From contig NZ_CP066771.1 in the NCBI RefSeq assembly GCF_016466415.2, forward strand, positions 2,914,001-2,978,000: a DNA stretch of 64,000 bases, written 5' to 3'. This stretch comes from Ralstonia pickettii (GTDB lineage Bacteria > Pseudomonadota > Gammaproteobacteria > Burkholderiales > Burkholderiaceae). Positions 16,083-28,274 of the stretch are shown in pieces. The notes under the pieces are model-generated. The model did no database searches, was not told the DNA's origin, and saw only the letters and a program-made list of their open reading frames with translations. The translations under genes were made by a program, and so were the position numbers. The first letter of the stretch is position 1. Each line of letters begins with the position of its first letter.

Positions 16083-17660
16083 ATGCAACTCACTGACGCG
16101 TCGCATCTGGACTGTGATCTGCTGGTGGTCGGAGGCGGCATCAACGGCGTGGGTATCGCGCGTGATGCCGTGGGCCGTGGCCTGTCGGTGGTCTTGTGTG
16201 AAAAGGACGACCTGGCCCAGCACACCTCTTCGGCCTCGACCAAGCTGATCCACGGCGGGCTGCGGTACCTCGAATATTACGAATTCAGCCTGGTGCGCAA
16301 GGCACTGCAGGAGCGCGAGGTGCTGCTGCGCATGGCGCCGCACATCATGTGGCCGCTGCGATTCGTGATGCCGCACGATGCCGCGCAGCGCCCAGCATGG
16401 ATGATCCGTGCAGGCCTCTTCCTGTATGACCATCTGGCGCGTCGGCGTTTTCTGCCGGGCTCGGAATCGATCAAGCTGGCGCGGCATCCGGCGGGTCAGC
16501 CGCTCAAGGCAGGCTATACGCGTGGCTTCGTCTATTCCGACGGCTGGGTGGACGATGCCCGCCTGGTGGTCCTCAACGCCCGCGATGCGGCGGATCGCGG
16601 CGCGCAGATTCTCACCCGCACGCGCTGCCTGAACGCCGAGCGCCGCGCTGATGGGTGGCACGCCTCGCTGGCTGGCCCGGACGGCATCCGCTCCGTGCGC
16701 GCAAAGGCGATCGTCAATGCGGCCGGGCCGTGGGCCGCGGAATTCGCGCGCTCCGCGCACGCGCTTCCGAGCACGCGCGGCCTGCGGCTGATCAAGGGCA
16801 GCCACATCGTGGTGCGGCGGATGTTCGATCACCCGTTCGCCTACATCTTCCAGAACCCGGACGGGCGGATCGTGTTTGCGATCCCGTACCAAAACGATTT
16901 CACGCTGATCGGCACGACGGATCTGGAATACAAGGGCTCGGTGGACCAAGTGGCCATCGATGCCGGCGAAATCCAATACCTGTGCGAAATGGCCAGCCGC
17001 TATTTCACCCGGCAGCTGACGCCGAGCGATGTGGTGTGGAGTTACTCCGGGGTGCGGCCGCTGCTGGACGACAGCGCCGCCAACGCTTCGGCCATCACGC
17101 GGGATTACCTGGTCGAATGCGAGACCGGCGCCGACGGCGCCAGCGCGCCGCTCATCAACGTGTGGGGCGGCAAGATCACGACCTACCGCAAGCTGGCCGA
17201 AGAAGCCCTGGACCAATTGGCCCCGCATCTGCCGCTGGCCGGCAAGCCATCGTGGACGGCTACCGCATCGCTGCCGGGCGGTGATCTGGAAGCGCCGGGG
17301 CAGCTGGTTGCCGAATACACCTTCGACGATTTTGTGACGCGCCTGCAAAAACGTTTGCCGTGGATGCCCACCCAACTGGCACTGCGCTACGCCCACCAGT
17401 ACGGCACCCGCATCAACACGCTGCTCGCAGGCGCCACGCGGCTCGAAGAGCTGGGCGCCGAAGTGACGCCTGGCCTGTATGAAGCCGAAATCCGTTACCT
17501 GATCGAACACGAATGGGCCCGTACGGCGCAGGACATCCTGTGGCGGCGGACCAAGCTGGGCCTGCACGCCAGCGATGCCGATTGCAGCCGCCTGGAAGGC
17601 TGGCTGGCGCGACATCTGCCGGAAGGCGGGACCGCTCCAGTTGCGGAACGGGCGCCCTGA
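16083..17660 (+). CDS. glpD: Aerobic glycerol-3-phosphate dehydrogenase
   Basis: Membrane-associated FAD enzyme that oxidises glycerol-3-phosphate to dihydroxyacetone phosphate and passes electrons to quinone. It has 525 residues, near the family norm of about 500. The FAD-binding Rossmann motif VVGGGINGVGIARD is at about 15-28, followed by the family motif STKLIHGGLRYLEYYEF and YSGVRPLL near the middle. It is first of the operon glpD-S-T-P-Q-U-V-K, 66 bp ahead of glpS, and divergent from glpR. Confidence 0.97.
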   Translation: MQLTDASHLDCDLLVVGGGINGVGIARDAVGRGLSVVLCEKDDLAQHTSSASTKLIHGGLRYLEYYEFSLVRKALQEREVLLRMAPHIMWPLRFVMPHDAAQRPAWMIRAGLFLYDHLARRRFLPGSESIKLARHPAGQPLKAGYTRGFVYSDGWVDDARLVVLNARDAADRGAQILTRTRCLNAERRADGWHASLAGPDGIRSVRAKAIVNAAGPWAAEFARSAHALPSTRGLRLIKGSHIVVRRMFDHPFAYIFQNPDGRIVFAIPYQNDFTLIGTTDLEYKGSVDQVAIDAGEIQYLCEMASRYFTRQLTPSDVVWSYSGVRPLLDDSAANASAITRDYLVECETGADGASAPLINVWGGKITTYRKLAEEALDQLAPHLPLAGKPSWTATASLPGGDLEAPGQLVAEYTFDDFVTRLQKRLPWMPTQLALRYAHQYGTRINTLLAGATRLEELGAEVTPGLYEAEIRYLIEHEWARTAQDILWRRTKLGLHASDADCSRLEGWLARHLPEGGTAPVAERAP

Positions 17661-17726
17661 AGCACCGGGACGGGCCGCCCGAGCCAAGACATCAAGAAAT
17701 CAAAGCAATAAGACGGGAGACATCAA

Positions 17727-18845
17727 TTGATTCTGGAACTGGACCAGGTTACGGCCATGGTCGGGGCGCAGACGCATCTGTACCCGACCAGCCTGCGGCT
17801 GGCGCCCGGCGCCATCAACGTGCTGCTGGGGCCGACGCAAGCCGGCAAGACCACGCTGATGCGCATCATGGCCGGGCTTGACCGGCCGACCACCGGCCGC
17901 GTACTGGTCGACGGCAAGGACGTGACGGGCGTAGGGGTGCGCGATCGCAATCTGGCGATGGTGTACCAGCAATTCATCAACTACCCGGCGATGACGGTGT
18001 ACGACAACATCGCCTCGCCGCTGCGCCTGCAGGGCACCAACAAGGGCGAGATCGACACGCGCGTGCGGGCCGTCGCCTCCAAGCTGCACATCGACCATCT
18101 GCTGCAGCGCCTGCCGGCCGAGCTGTCCGGTGGACAGCAGCAACGCTGCGCGCTGGCCCGGGCACTCGTCAAGCGGGCGCCGCTGGTACTGCTGGACGAG
18201 CCGCTCGTCAACCTCGACTACAAGCTGCGCGAAGAACTGCGCGCCGAGCTGGCATCGCTCTTTGCCGACGGCGGGACGACCGTCGTGTACGCCACCACGG
18301 AGCCGCAGGAAGCGCTGCTGCTGGGCGGCCACACCGTCGTCATGCATGAAGGCCGCGTGCTGCAAGACGGCCCGACGCTCGACATGTACGAAGTGCCGGT
18401 GTCGGTCAACGCAGCGGCCATCTTCAACGACCCGCCGATGAACGTGCTGGACGCCACCGTGGTGGAAGGCAACCAGATCCGCCTGCCACAAGGCATTGAC
18501 GTTGCATGGACGCGCCCGCTGCCGATGGCGGCCGGCACGCGCTGCCGCATCGGCCTGCGTCCGAGCCACATCCGCCTGGCGCCGCGCAACGGTGGCGCAG
18601 TTGCCCTGCCGGGCACCGTGGAACTGGCGGAGTTGTCGGGTTCCGAAACGTATCTGCACGTGCGCGCACACGCCGCTGGCCAGTCGAACACGATCGGCCT
18701 GGTCGCGCAGTTGCCGGGTGTGCATGAGTTCGAACTGGGTGCGGCGCTGGACGTGTTTGTCGATCCGGCCGAACTGTTCCTGTTCGACGATGCGGGCAAG
18801 CTGGTGAGCGCGCCCAAGCAGGGAGGCGCACATGGCACGCATTGA
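17727..18845 (+). CDS. glpS: Glycerol ABC transporter ATPase GlpS
   Basis: One of two different ATPases of the glycerol importer described in Rhizobium (GlpSTPQV). It has 372 residues from a TTG start with GGGAGA 6 nt upstream. Walker A is GPTQAGKT (35-42), the signature is intact LSGGQ (133-137), Walker B is LVLLDE ending at E158, and a C-terminal MalK-like TOBE region follows. The switch histidine is missing: the H-loop reads YATTEPQEA with Thr191 where VTHD is normal. GlpT has the reverse defect, so the pair should form one consensus and one degenerate site. It overlaps glpT by 14 bp. Confidence 0.93.
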   Translation: MILELDQVTAMVGAQTHLYPTSLRLAPGAINVLLGPTQAGKTTLMRIMAGLDRPTTGRVLVDGKDVTGVGVRDRNLAMVYQQFINYPAMTVYDNIASPLRLQGTNKGEIDTRVRAVASKLHIDHLLQRLPAELSGGQQQRCALARALVKRAPLVLLDEPLVNLDYKLREELRAELASLFADGGTTVVYATTEPQEALLLGGHTVVMHEGRVLQDGPTLDMYEVPVSVNAAAIFNDPPMNVLDATVVEGNQIRLPQGIDVAWTRPLPMAAGTRCRIGLRPSHIRLAPRNGGAVALPGTVELAELSGSETYLHVRAHAAGQSNTIGLVAQLPGVHEFELGAALDVFVDPAELFLFDDAGKLVSAPKQGGAHGTH

Positions 18846-19925
18846 ATTCCGCAACCTGGGGCACAGCTACCGCCCCGATCCGCAAAACCTGAGCGACTAC
18901 GCGCTGCAGCCCATGAACATGACCTGGCGCGACGGCGGTGCGTATGCCCTGCTCGGTCCGTCGGGCTGCGGCAAGTCCACGCTGCTGAACATCATCTCGG
19001 GGCTGCTGACGCCGTCCGAAGGGCAGGTGCTGTTTGACGACCGTGACGTCACGCACGCCAGTCCGCGCGAGCGCAACATCGCGCAGGTGTTCCAGTTCCC
19101 GGTCATCTACGACACGATGACCGTGTTCGACAACCTCGCCTTCCCGCTGCGCAACCGCAAGACGCCGGAAGCCGAAGTGAAGAAGCGCGTGGAGGAAGTG
19201 GCCGAGATCCTCGAGCTGCAGCACGCGCTCAAGCGTCGCGCCTCTGGTCTGGCGGCCGACGCCAAACAGAAGATCTCGCTGGGCCGTGGCCTGGTGCGCA
19301 AGGACGTGGCAGCCATCCTGTTCGACGAGCCGCTCACCGTCATCGATCCGCACCTGAAGTGGCAACTGCGCCGCCAGCTCAAGAAGATTCACCAGCAGCT
19401 CAAGCTCACACTGATCTACGTGACGCACGACCAGGTGGAAGCGCTGACCTTTGCCGACGAGGTGGTCGTCATGACCGAAGGCAAGGTGGTGCAGCAAGGC
19501 GGGCCGGAAGCGCTGTTCGAGCGGCCGGACCATACCTTCGTCGGCTACTTCATCGGCAGCCCGGGCATGAACCTCTACCCGGTGACGGTGGATGGTGACG
19601 TGATCGCGCTGGGCGATCAGCGCCTGTCGGTGGGGCGCGACACGCTTGCCACGCTCAAGCACGCAAACGGTTCGCTCAAGCTCGGCATTCGGCCGGAATT
19701 CGTGCAACTGGCCGCACCCGGCGAAGTCGGCACCGTCGCCGCCAACGTCCATCAGGTGCAGCAACTGGGTACGCACCAGCTGCTGACCGCCACCCTGGGC
19801 GAGGCCGGCGGCCTGCCCATCAAGGCCAAGCTGCCGAATGAAGTGAGCGTGACCGAATCGCGCGTGTGGCTGCGCCTGGATGCGCCGCAGACGCTGTACT
19901 ACAGCAATGACGAGAGGATCGGCCG

Positions 19926-19929
<4 letters not shown>
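18832..19929 (+). CDS. glpT: Glycerol ABC transporter ATPase GlpT
   Basis: Second ATPase of the glycerol importer, 365 residues; not to be confused with the GlpT antiporter of E. coli. Walker A GPSGCGKS (42-49), Walker B ILFDEP (E166) and the H-loop VTHDQVEA (H199) are all canonical. The signature loop, by contrast, is lost: where GlpS has LSGGQ this protein has LAADA (140-144). With GlpS supplying the intact signature, this Walker A site would be the hydrolysing one. It overlaps glpS upstream and glpP by 4 bp (ATGA). Confidence 0.93.
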
Positions 19930-20808
<879 letters not shown>

Positions 20809-20816
<8 letters not shown>

Positions 20817-21639
20817 GAACAACAACAACGAACACCAGCGCAAGATCGCCCGCGCGATCACTCTGGCGGTGTATGTGGCATTTGCCGTGCTACCGCTGTA
20901 CTGGATGCTGAGCATGTCGCTCAAGACCAACGAGGAGACGCTGGCCGGCTTCTCGATCTGGCCGAAGCTCGTCACGTTCGACAACTACAAAATCATCTTC
21001 ACCGACCCGTCGTGGTACTGGGGTTACATCAACTCCATCATCTACGTCACGATGAACACGGTGCTCTCGACCGTGGTAGCGCTGCCGGCGGCCTACGCCT
21101 TCTCGCGCTACCGCTTCCTGGGCGACAAGCACATGTTCTTCTGGCTGCTGACGAACCGCATGACGCCGCCCGCGGTGTTCCTGCTGCCGTTCTTCCAGTT
21201 GTATTCGACGGTCGGCCTGATGGACACGCACCTGGGCGTGGCGCTGGCCCACATGCTGTTCAACGTGCCGCTGGCGGTGTGGATTCTAGAAGGCTTCATG
21301 TCGGGCATCCCTCGCGAGATTGACGAGACGGCCTACATCGACGGCTACAGCTTCCCCAAGTTCTTCCTGAAGATCTTCCTGCCCCTCATCAAGGCAGGCG
21401 TGGGTGTGACGGCGTTCTTCTGCTTCATGTTCAGTTGGGTGGAACTGCTGCTCGCGCGCACGCTCACCTCGGTCGATGCCAAACCCATCACCGCGGTGAT
21501 GACGCGCACGGTGTCGGCCTCGGGCATGGATTGGGGCGTGCTGGCTGCAGCCGGTGTGCTGACGATCATTCCGGGTGCGCTGGTGATCTGGTTTGTGCGG
21601 AACTACATCGCGAAGGGTTTCGCGATGGGCCGCGTCTAA
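20809..21639 (+). CDS. glpQ: Glycerol ABC transporter permease GlpQ
   Basis: Second permease, of the MalG/UgpE type, 276 residues. I choose the ATG at 20809 (MRKNNNNEHQRK) because GGGAGA sits 6 nt upstream and the start falls within the end of glpP. The EAA loop reads IDETAYIDGYSFPKFFLK. The name follows the Rhizobium glpSTPQUV operon; it is unrelated to E. coli glycerophosphodiesterase GlpQ. Confidence 0.94.
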
Positions 21640-21661
21640 AACAAGAACGGGAGACACAGCC

Positions 21662-21943
21662 ATGTTCAGCTGGATGGCCTGGACGCCCGAAGTGGCGATC
21701 TTCTTTGGCTGCATCGCCTTGATGCTGGCCAGCATGACGGTGTGGGAAGTGGCCCGCCCGACGGTGGAGCGCAAGGGCTTCCTGCCCATTGCCACCACGC
21801 GCGGCGACCGCCTCTTCATTGGCTTGCTGACCGCGGCCTATATCAACCTGGCGTGGGTTGGGCTCACGTCGGAAGAGACCAGCGCCTGGGGCGGCTTCAT
21901 CGCCTCGATGGTGGTGCTGATCATCGTGATGTGGCGCGGCTGA
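21662..21943 (+). CDS. glpU: DUF2160 small membrane protein GlpU
   Basis: A 93-residue protein with three predicted membrane helices (about 10-28, 50-68 and 74-91). The family, DUF2160, is found within glycerol ABC operons and its role is unknown. The start has GGGAGA 8 nt upstream, the same site used for glpQ and glpS. It lies between the permeases and the binding protein, as in Rhizobium glpSTPQUV, so an accessory role in the importer is likely. Confidence 0.88.
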   Translation: MFSWMAWTPEVAIFFGCIALMLASMTVWEVARPTVERKGFLPIATTRGDRLFIGLLTAAYINLAWVGLTSEETSAWGGFIASMVVLIIVMWRG

Positions 21944-22096
21944 GTTAGAAGGCAACCTCGATTACGCAAGACCGGAAGTCTCGGCAGAATGCCGCGCTTC
22001 CACGCCCTTGTGGGCACACGCATTCCACCACGCTCCCCGCGTCGGAATGTCGGATGTTTTCGCTGCGGGGAGAACAAAAAGCACGAGGAGATACCG

Positions 22097-23842
<1,746 letters not shown>

Positions 23843-23849
23843 TTCGCAT

Positions 23850-23882
23850 GCCCGCCGGTCGACCAAACATCGGCCGGCGGGC
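23850..23882 (+). terminator. Hairpin after glpV (possible partial terminator)
   Basis: A 9-bp stem, GCCCGCCGG / CCGGCGGGC, lies 8 nt after the glpV stop and ahead of glpK, with no T-run. It may protect mRNA ends or reduce read-through into glpK. Confidence 0.45.
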
Positions 23883-23955
23883 TACCATGCCTGCTTCCGT
23901 TTTACCCACCGCCGGACAGGTTCACTCCGGCCCGGCGGTCACCTGAATCTGCCTT

Positions 23956-25452
23956 ATGGAATACCTCCTCGCGCTCGACCAGGGCACGTCCAGCTCACGC
24001 GCCATCGTCTTCAACCGCGCCGGCCAGATCGTCGCCAGCGCCCAGCAGGAGTTTCCCCAGCATTTTCCGCAGCCCGGCTGGGTGGAGCATGATCCGTTCG
24101 ACATCTGGAACAGCCAACTCGCCACCTGCCGCGCCGCACTTGAACAAGCGAAGCTCTCCGCCGCCGACATGGCCGCGCTCGGCATCACCAACCAGCGCGA
24201 AACCACCATGGTGTGGGAGCGCGCCACAGGCAAACCGATCTTCAACGCCATCGTCTGGCAGGACCGCCGCACCGAAGCCATCTGCGAGCGCCTGCGCGCC
24301 GAGGGCCTGGAAGACGAGGTGCGCAAGCGCACCGGCCTGATCATCGACCCGTATTTTTCCGCCACCAAGCTGCGCTGGATTCTTGACCACGTGGACGGCG
24401 CCCGCGAGCGCGCCGCGCGTGGCGAACTCGCCTTCGGCACCATCGACAGCTGGCTCGTATGGCAACTCACACGCGGCCGCCTCCATGTGACCGACGTATC
24501 GAACGCGTCCCGCACGATGCTGTGGAACATCCACACGGGCGAATGGGATGCGGATCTGATGCGCGCGCTGGACATTCACCCGAGCCTGTTGCCCGAGGTG
24601 CATCCGTCTGCGTACCAGTTTGGGCAGACCGATGCGGACTGGCTCGGCGCTTCGCTCACCATCGGCGGCATTGCCGGCGACCAGCAATCCGCGCTCTTCG
24701 GCCAAGCCTGCTTCAAGCCCGGCATGGCAAAGAACACCTACGGCACGGGCTGCTTCATGCTGCTCAATACCGGCGACAAGGCGGTCCAGTCGCACAACGG
24801 CCTGATCAGCACGGCGGCATGCCAGAGCGGCACGAAGCGCAGCTACGCGCTCGAAGGCAGTGTGTTTGTGGGCGGCGCGGTCGTGCAGTGGCTGCGCGAC
24901 GGCCTGCGCGCGATCCAGCGGTCCGCCGACGTCGAAGGGCTGGCCGCCTCGGTGCCCGATTCCGGCGGTGTGGTGTTCGTGCCGTCGTTCACAGGCCTGG
25001 GGGCGCCGTACTGGGACCCTACCGCACAAGGCGCCATCGTCGGCCTGTCACGCGGCACCACCATCGGCCACATCGCTCGTGCGGCACTCGAATCCATCGC
25101 CTTCCAAAGCACGGCACTGCTGCAGGCCATGACGCGCGATGCCGTTTCCACCATCTCGGAACTGCGCGTCGATGGCGGTGCCTCGGCCAACAACCTGCTG
25201 CTGCAGTTCCAGGCAGATTTGCTGGGTATTCCGGTGGTGCGTCCGGAGATCATCGAGACAACGGCGCTCGGCGCGGCTTACCTGGCGGGCATCGCAACCG
25301 GCTTCTATCGTGATGAAGCGGAAGTCGCCCAGCAATGGCGTGCCTCGCGCACGTTCCACCCGGTCATCAGCCGCGACGAGGCGGCGCATCGCATCGCCCA
25401 ATGGGAAATGGCCGTTGCGCAGGTCCGCCTGCCGACAACGCGCGGCCACTGA
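23956..25452 (+). CDS. glpK: Glycerol kinase
   Basis: Phosphorylates glycerol with ATP to glycerol-3-phosphate in the cytoplasm, trapping it after import. It has 498 residues, the normal length. FGGY-family signatures are clear: [12 protein letters not shown] at the N-terminus, the substrate region NQRETTMVW, and [20 protein letters not shown] near 400. It is the last gene of the operon and ends 19 nt before a strong terminator. It completes the pathway with GlpD. Confidence 0.98.
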   Translation: MEYLLALDQGTSSSRAIVFNRAGQIVASAQQEFPQHFPQPGWVEHDPFDIWNSQLATCRAALEQAKLSAADMAALGITNQRETTMVWERATGKPIFNAIVWQDRRTEAICERLRAEGLEDEVRKRTGLIIDPYFSATKLRWILDHVDGARERAARGELAFGTIDSWLVWQLTRGRLHVTDVSNASRTMLWNIHTGEWDADLMRALDIHPSLLPEVHPSAYQFGQTDADWLGASLTIGGIAGDQQSALFGQACFKPGMAKNTYGTGCFMLLNTGDKAVQSHNGLISTAACQSGTKRSYALEGSVFVGGAVVQWLRDGLRAIQRSADVEGLAASVPDSGGVVFVPSFTGLGAPYWDPTAQGAIVGLSRGTTIGHIARAALESIAFQSTALLQAMTRDAVSTISELRVDGGASANNLLLQFQADLLGIPVVRPEIIETTALGAAYLAGIATGFYRDEAEVAQQWRASRTFHPVISRDEAAHRIAQWEMAVAQVRLPTTRGH

Positions 25453-25471
25453 AGGCAAACCCGGCAACCAG

Positions 25472-25501
25472 AAAAAAGGCGACCCTCGGATCGCCTTTTT
25501 T
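25472..25501. terminator. Bidirectional terminator between glpK and a convergent gene
   Basis: The stem AAAAAAGGCGA / TCGCCTTTTTT with an 8-nt loop is T-rich on both strands. It ends the glp operon and also the minus-strand gene that stops at 25520. Confidence 0.85.
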
Positions 25502-25519
25502 CATGGTTCGGCCGGCGCC

Positions 25520-25885
25520 TTACTTGCCTTCGCTGTTCGGCGTCTGGGCGGGGCCGCCTTGTTCGCTCATCGCTTCCTTGCGCTTGGCGCGAGCCTCCTT
25601 CTTCTCAGCCTTGCGGTTGGCCTTGGCAGCCTTCTTTTCTTCCTTGTAGGCAGCCTTGGCGTCGGCCTTGCGAGCCTTGTACTCGTCGCTTGCAGCCTTG
25701 TCGTCGATGCGCTTCTGAACCAGCGGGTCAGACGACGAAGTGGCCGGCCCGTCTTGCGGGGCGGTCTGCACGGTGCCGGTGGTCTGCGGTGAAGTCTGCG
25801 GAGCCGGCGTCATCTGTGCGAAAGCAGCCGACGCAGCAAACGAGGCGGCAACGGCAAGGGCGGTTTTCAGGCGCAGTTCAATCAT
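25520..25885 (-). CDS. Lys/Ala-rich exported protein, function unknown
   Basis: A 121-residue protein from the ATG at 25885 with GGAG upstream. A signal peptide (MIELRLKTALAVAASFAASA plus AFA) precedes a Pro/Thr/Gln-rich segment, then a highly charged Lys/Ala/Glu region (about 70-112) likely to be helical or coiled. No enzyme motif is visible. It is convergent with glpK and divergent from the DUF1415 gene. Small exported proteins of this make-up are common in Ralstonia and Cupriavidus but uncharacterised. Confidence 0.8.
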   Translation of the reverse strand: MIELRLKTALAVAASFAASAAFAQMTPAPQTSPQTTGTVQTAPQDGPATSSSDPLVQKRIDDKAASDEYKARKADAKAAYKEEKKAAKANRKAEKKEARAKRKEAMSEQGGPAQTPNSEGK

Positions 25886-26077
25886 GGTTGAGCTCCTTCT
25901 TTTACAAAAACACGGAATGGACGGACCACATAAGCGGCGCACGAGCCGCCCGAAGTGATCTCGGCGCACATCAACGGCGCGCGCCGGACGTTGCAAATCA
26001 CAACGTCTACACCGTCGCAAGAAACGCTCCCGACCCATCGACTACACTGCCCGCTGTCTCTTCCCTGCCCGCACGCC

Positions 26078-26704
26078 GTGTCTGACCACGCCCCCGATTT
26101 CGTCCTGCTGGATCCCCCCGCCGATGCCGTCAACTTGGACGCAAACGCCGCCGCCCTTCATGTCGCGACGGTACAGCGCTGGTTGGAAGACGCCGTCATT
26201 GGTCTGAACCTCTGCCCCTTCGCCAAGGCCGTCCACGTCAAGCGGCAGGTTCGATACGTCGTCAGCCGCGCCACGATGGACGGCGACGTGCTCGACCACC
26301 TGCGTGCCGAAGCGGACCTGCTGCACGCCTCCCCCGCCGCACAGATCGACACCACGTTGCTGATCGTCCCCGCCCTTGCCGACTTCCTCGATTTCCATTC
26401 GCTCACGGAGCGGGCTGAATCCGTGCTCGCCAAGGCCGGCTACGAAGGCGAACTGCAACTGGCCAGCTTCCACCCCGAATTCGTCTTCGCCGACGCAGAG
26501 CCTGACGACATCGCCAACGCCACCAACCGCGCGCCCCTCCCCATCCTGCATCTGCTGCGCGAAGACAGCATCGCCCGCGCCGCCGCGGCCGTGCCCGACG
26601 CAGCGGACATCTACGAACGCAATATCGCGACGATGGAAAAGCTGGGCCCCGAAGGCTGGGCAGAAATGGCAAAGAAGTTCGGCAAGACACCGCCCCGCGA
26701 TTAA
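26078..26704 (+). CDS. DUF1415 family protein
   Basis: A 208-residue cytoplasmic protein. I choose the GTG at 26078 (read as MSDHAPDFVLL), since further upstream the frame becomes low-complexity and unlike the family. The DUF1415 core is visible: TVQRWLEDAVIGLNLCPFAK near residue 30, FHPEFVFADAEPDD, and APLPILHLLREDS. The function of the family is unknown; conserved Cys/His positions hint at metal or redox use. The gene is followed by a copy of the dispersed repeat. Confidence 0.85.
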   Translation: MSDHAPDFVLLDPPADAVNLDANAAALHVATVQRWLEDAVIGLNLCPFAKAVHVKRQVRYVVSRATMDGDVLDHLRAEADLLHASPAAQIDTTLLIVPALADFLDFHSLTERAESVLAKAGYEGELQLASFHPEFVFADAEPDDIANATNRAPLPILHLLREDSIARAAAAVPDAADIYERNIATMEKLGPEGWAEMAKKFGKTPPRD

Positions 26705-26738
26705 CCAACTGACCAAAGGCAGCGACGGTTTGGCCGTC

Positions 26739-26900
26739 CCTGCCCTAGATGGCGCCTTGAATTTCTGTTGCAGGGAGGAAAAAGAAGGGAGGCCTGTCTG
26801 AGCGCAGCGAGTTTGCCTCCCTTCCCTCCGTGCGACATAAATTCAAGGAGTGGGTCGCCATCTCGGGCGCGCCTTTCTTTGCTTACTTTCTTTGGCAAGA
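26739..26900 (+). repeat. Dispersed palindromic repeat, copy A, left part
   Basis: Left part of a ~200-bp repeat found four times in the window. It contains outer arms GATGGCGCCTTGAAT / ATTCAAGG..CGCCATC, an inner perfect 10-bp stem GAAGGGAGGC / GCCTCCCTTC (26784-26793 with 26815-26824), and the first arm CTTACTTTCTTTG of a second hairpin. It is cut by the IS481 element exactly in that hairpin's loop. Confidence 0.85.
26895..26900. repeat. Target-site duplication of the IS481 element (left)
   Basis: GCAAGA lies next to the left IS end and is repeated at 28182-28187 after the right end. Uninterrupted copies of the repeat have GCAAGA once at this point. Confidence 0.9.
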
Positions 26901-26950
26901 TGTATGGACCGGGGACATAGGTGACAGGTGTGCGAGGACATGGTTGACAC
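26901..26950 (+). repeat. IS481 element inverted repeat, left (IRL)
   Basis: This 50-bp terminal repeat matches the complement of 28132-28181 at every position; identity stops at 26951. It is unusually long for the family. Confidence 0.92.
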
Positions 26951-26953
26951 ATG

Positions 26954-28099
26954 TCAGCAGTCATCGGGCAGGTTCAGATCGATACGGCCAAGGTGTTGGT
27001 GAACGAAGTACAGATCGAATTGATCCCTGTGTTTAGGGTCGGGGCGCAATGCCACCGGCAAGCCGTGCAGGGCATTGGAGAGCTTGAAGCGCCAACTCCT
27101 GAAGCGTAGCTCCCCATTCCATCCGACGTTGAGGACGATGTCCTGCGGGCTGTACTCGATCGGTGCCAACGTAGACGGATACGGTCGCGGGCTGGGCCGG
27201 TAGCGTGTGATGGGCGTGGCCAGGTCGATGGCCTGGTGCGGGCGCTCGCAGTTATAGACGGTGCGCCAAGCATCCAGCGCGTGCTGGACCGCGTCGCAAG
27301 AGGCGAAGTAGCGCCCGGCCAGGGCCTCGGCCTTGAGCGTGCGGTGGAAGCGCTCGTCCTTGCCGTTGGTCTGCGGGTGGGCGGGGCGGCTGTAGCTCAG
27401 GCGCACACCGAGGCGGATGAGCCAGACGCCCAGGCCCGTGAGTTGCCCCGGCCGGGTGGGACTGCCCCAAGGTGCGCCGTTATCGGCGTTGATGCGCAGC
27501 GGCAGCCCATAGCGCTCGAAGGCCTGGCGCAAGTGACGCTGCACGACCGCGCTCTGCGTCTGCGTGCAGGCCGCCAGCACCAGGTTGAAGCGGGAGTGAT
27601 CGTCGATCACGGTCAGCGGCGAGCAGCGCTGGCCGTCGGCCAACGCGAACCCGCCCTTGAAATCCATCTGCCAGAGTTGGTTCGGTTCAGCGTGCTCAAA
27701 GCGCTGCCAGGGCGTGGAGGCGTCTGAGGCTTCGGGTGCAATCAACCCATACCGATGCAGGATGGAGGTCACGGTGCTGGGCGCCGGTACATCACTCCAG
27801 CCCAAGTCGGCCAAGCGGCGGCTGATCTTGCGCCCGCCCCACGCAGGATGCTGCTGGCGTAACGCGATGACGGCCTGTTCAAGCTCGGCCTCGGTACGCA
27901 TCGGGCTGTGCGAGGGACGGCGCGTCCGGTCAGCCAGTCCGGCGTCCCCCGACTCAACGTAACGAGCCAGCCACTTGTAGCCGGTTTGCGGGCTGATGCC
28001 GAACCGCCGACACAGCTCGCGCCGGTTACAGCCTTCCTGCCGGGCCAATAGAACGAATTCCTGACGAAGGCTCATGGTGTCTCGTGTGCTCCAGGGCAT
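26954..28099 (-). CDS. IS481 family transposase
   Basis: DDE transposase of 381 residues that fills nearly the whole element. The N-terminal helix-turn-helix is RRELCRRFGISPQTGYKWLA. The catalytic triad is visible as D in MDFKGGF, D in NADNGAPW and E in GKDERFHRTLK, with the usual HPQTNGKDERFH context. The start MPWSTRDTMSLRQEF is the common IS481 N-terminus. No frameshift is seen, so the gene is probably active. Confidence 0.95.
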   Translation of the reverse strand: MPWSTRDTMSLRQEFVLLARQEGCNRRELCRRFGISPQTGYKWLARYVESGDAGLADRTRRPSHSPMRTEAELEQAVIALRQQHPAWGGRKISRRLADLGWSDVPAPSTVTSILHRYGLIAPEASDASTPWQRFEHAEPNQLWQMDFKGGFALADGQRCSPLTVIDDHSRFNLVLAACTQTQSAVVQRHLRQAFERYGLPLRINADNGAPWGSPTRPGQLTGLGVWLIRLGVRLSYSRPAHPQTNGKDERFHRTLKAEALAGRYFASCDAVQHALDAWRTVYNCERPHQAIDLATPITRYRPSPRPYPSTLAPIEYSPQDIVLNVGWNGELRFRSWRFKLSNALHGLPVALRPDPKHRDQFDLYFVHQHLGRIDLNLPDDC

Positions 28100-28131
28100 G
28101 GCCTGACCTCCGAGCGAATGTGCCGCTCAAA

Positions 28132-28181
28132 GTGTCAACCATGTCCTCGCACACCTGTCACCTATGTCCCCGGTCCATACA
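28132..28181 (-). repeat. IS481 element inverted repeat, right (IRR)
   Basis: Complement of the left terminal repeat over 50 bp without a mismatch. It ends TCCATACA, followed directly by the second GCAAGA. Confidence 0.92.
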
Positions 28182-28231
28182 GCAAGACAAAGAAAGTGAG
28201 TCGCCCCCGGCAGGGGGTGAAACAAGAGATG
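28182..28231 (+). repeat. Dispersed palindromic repeat, copy A, right part
   Basis: Continues the interrupted repeat with the second GCAAGA, then CAAAGAAAGTGAG, which completes the hairpin begun at 26882-26894, and the GC-rich tail GCCCCCGGCAGGGGG. Confidence 0.85.
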
Positions 28232-28274
28232 GACCGGCACCAGCCATAAAAGCCGACGCCCCAAGAAACCAGTC

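Larger units (their letters stand above)
26901..28181 (-). mobile_element. IS481-family insertion sequence, complete (1281 bp)
   Basis: The element is bounded by 50-bp perfect inverted repeats (26901-26950 and 28132-28181) that begin TGTATGGACCGGGGACATAG, and by the 6-bp duplication GCAAGA. It carries one intact transposase gene. Terminal TGT and short duplications fit the IS481 family. Intact ends, intact gene and perfect duplication suggest a recent insertion. Confidence 0.93.

Noticed and set aside
16041-17687. Long minus-strand frame across glpD
   Set aside because: Antisense to a well-conserved enzyme; no motif, Arg/His/Gln-rich.
26739-26900. Repeat copies considered as MITEs of the IS481 element
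   Set aside because: Their ends do not share the element's terminal repeats, and the IS has inserted into one copy with its own target duplication.
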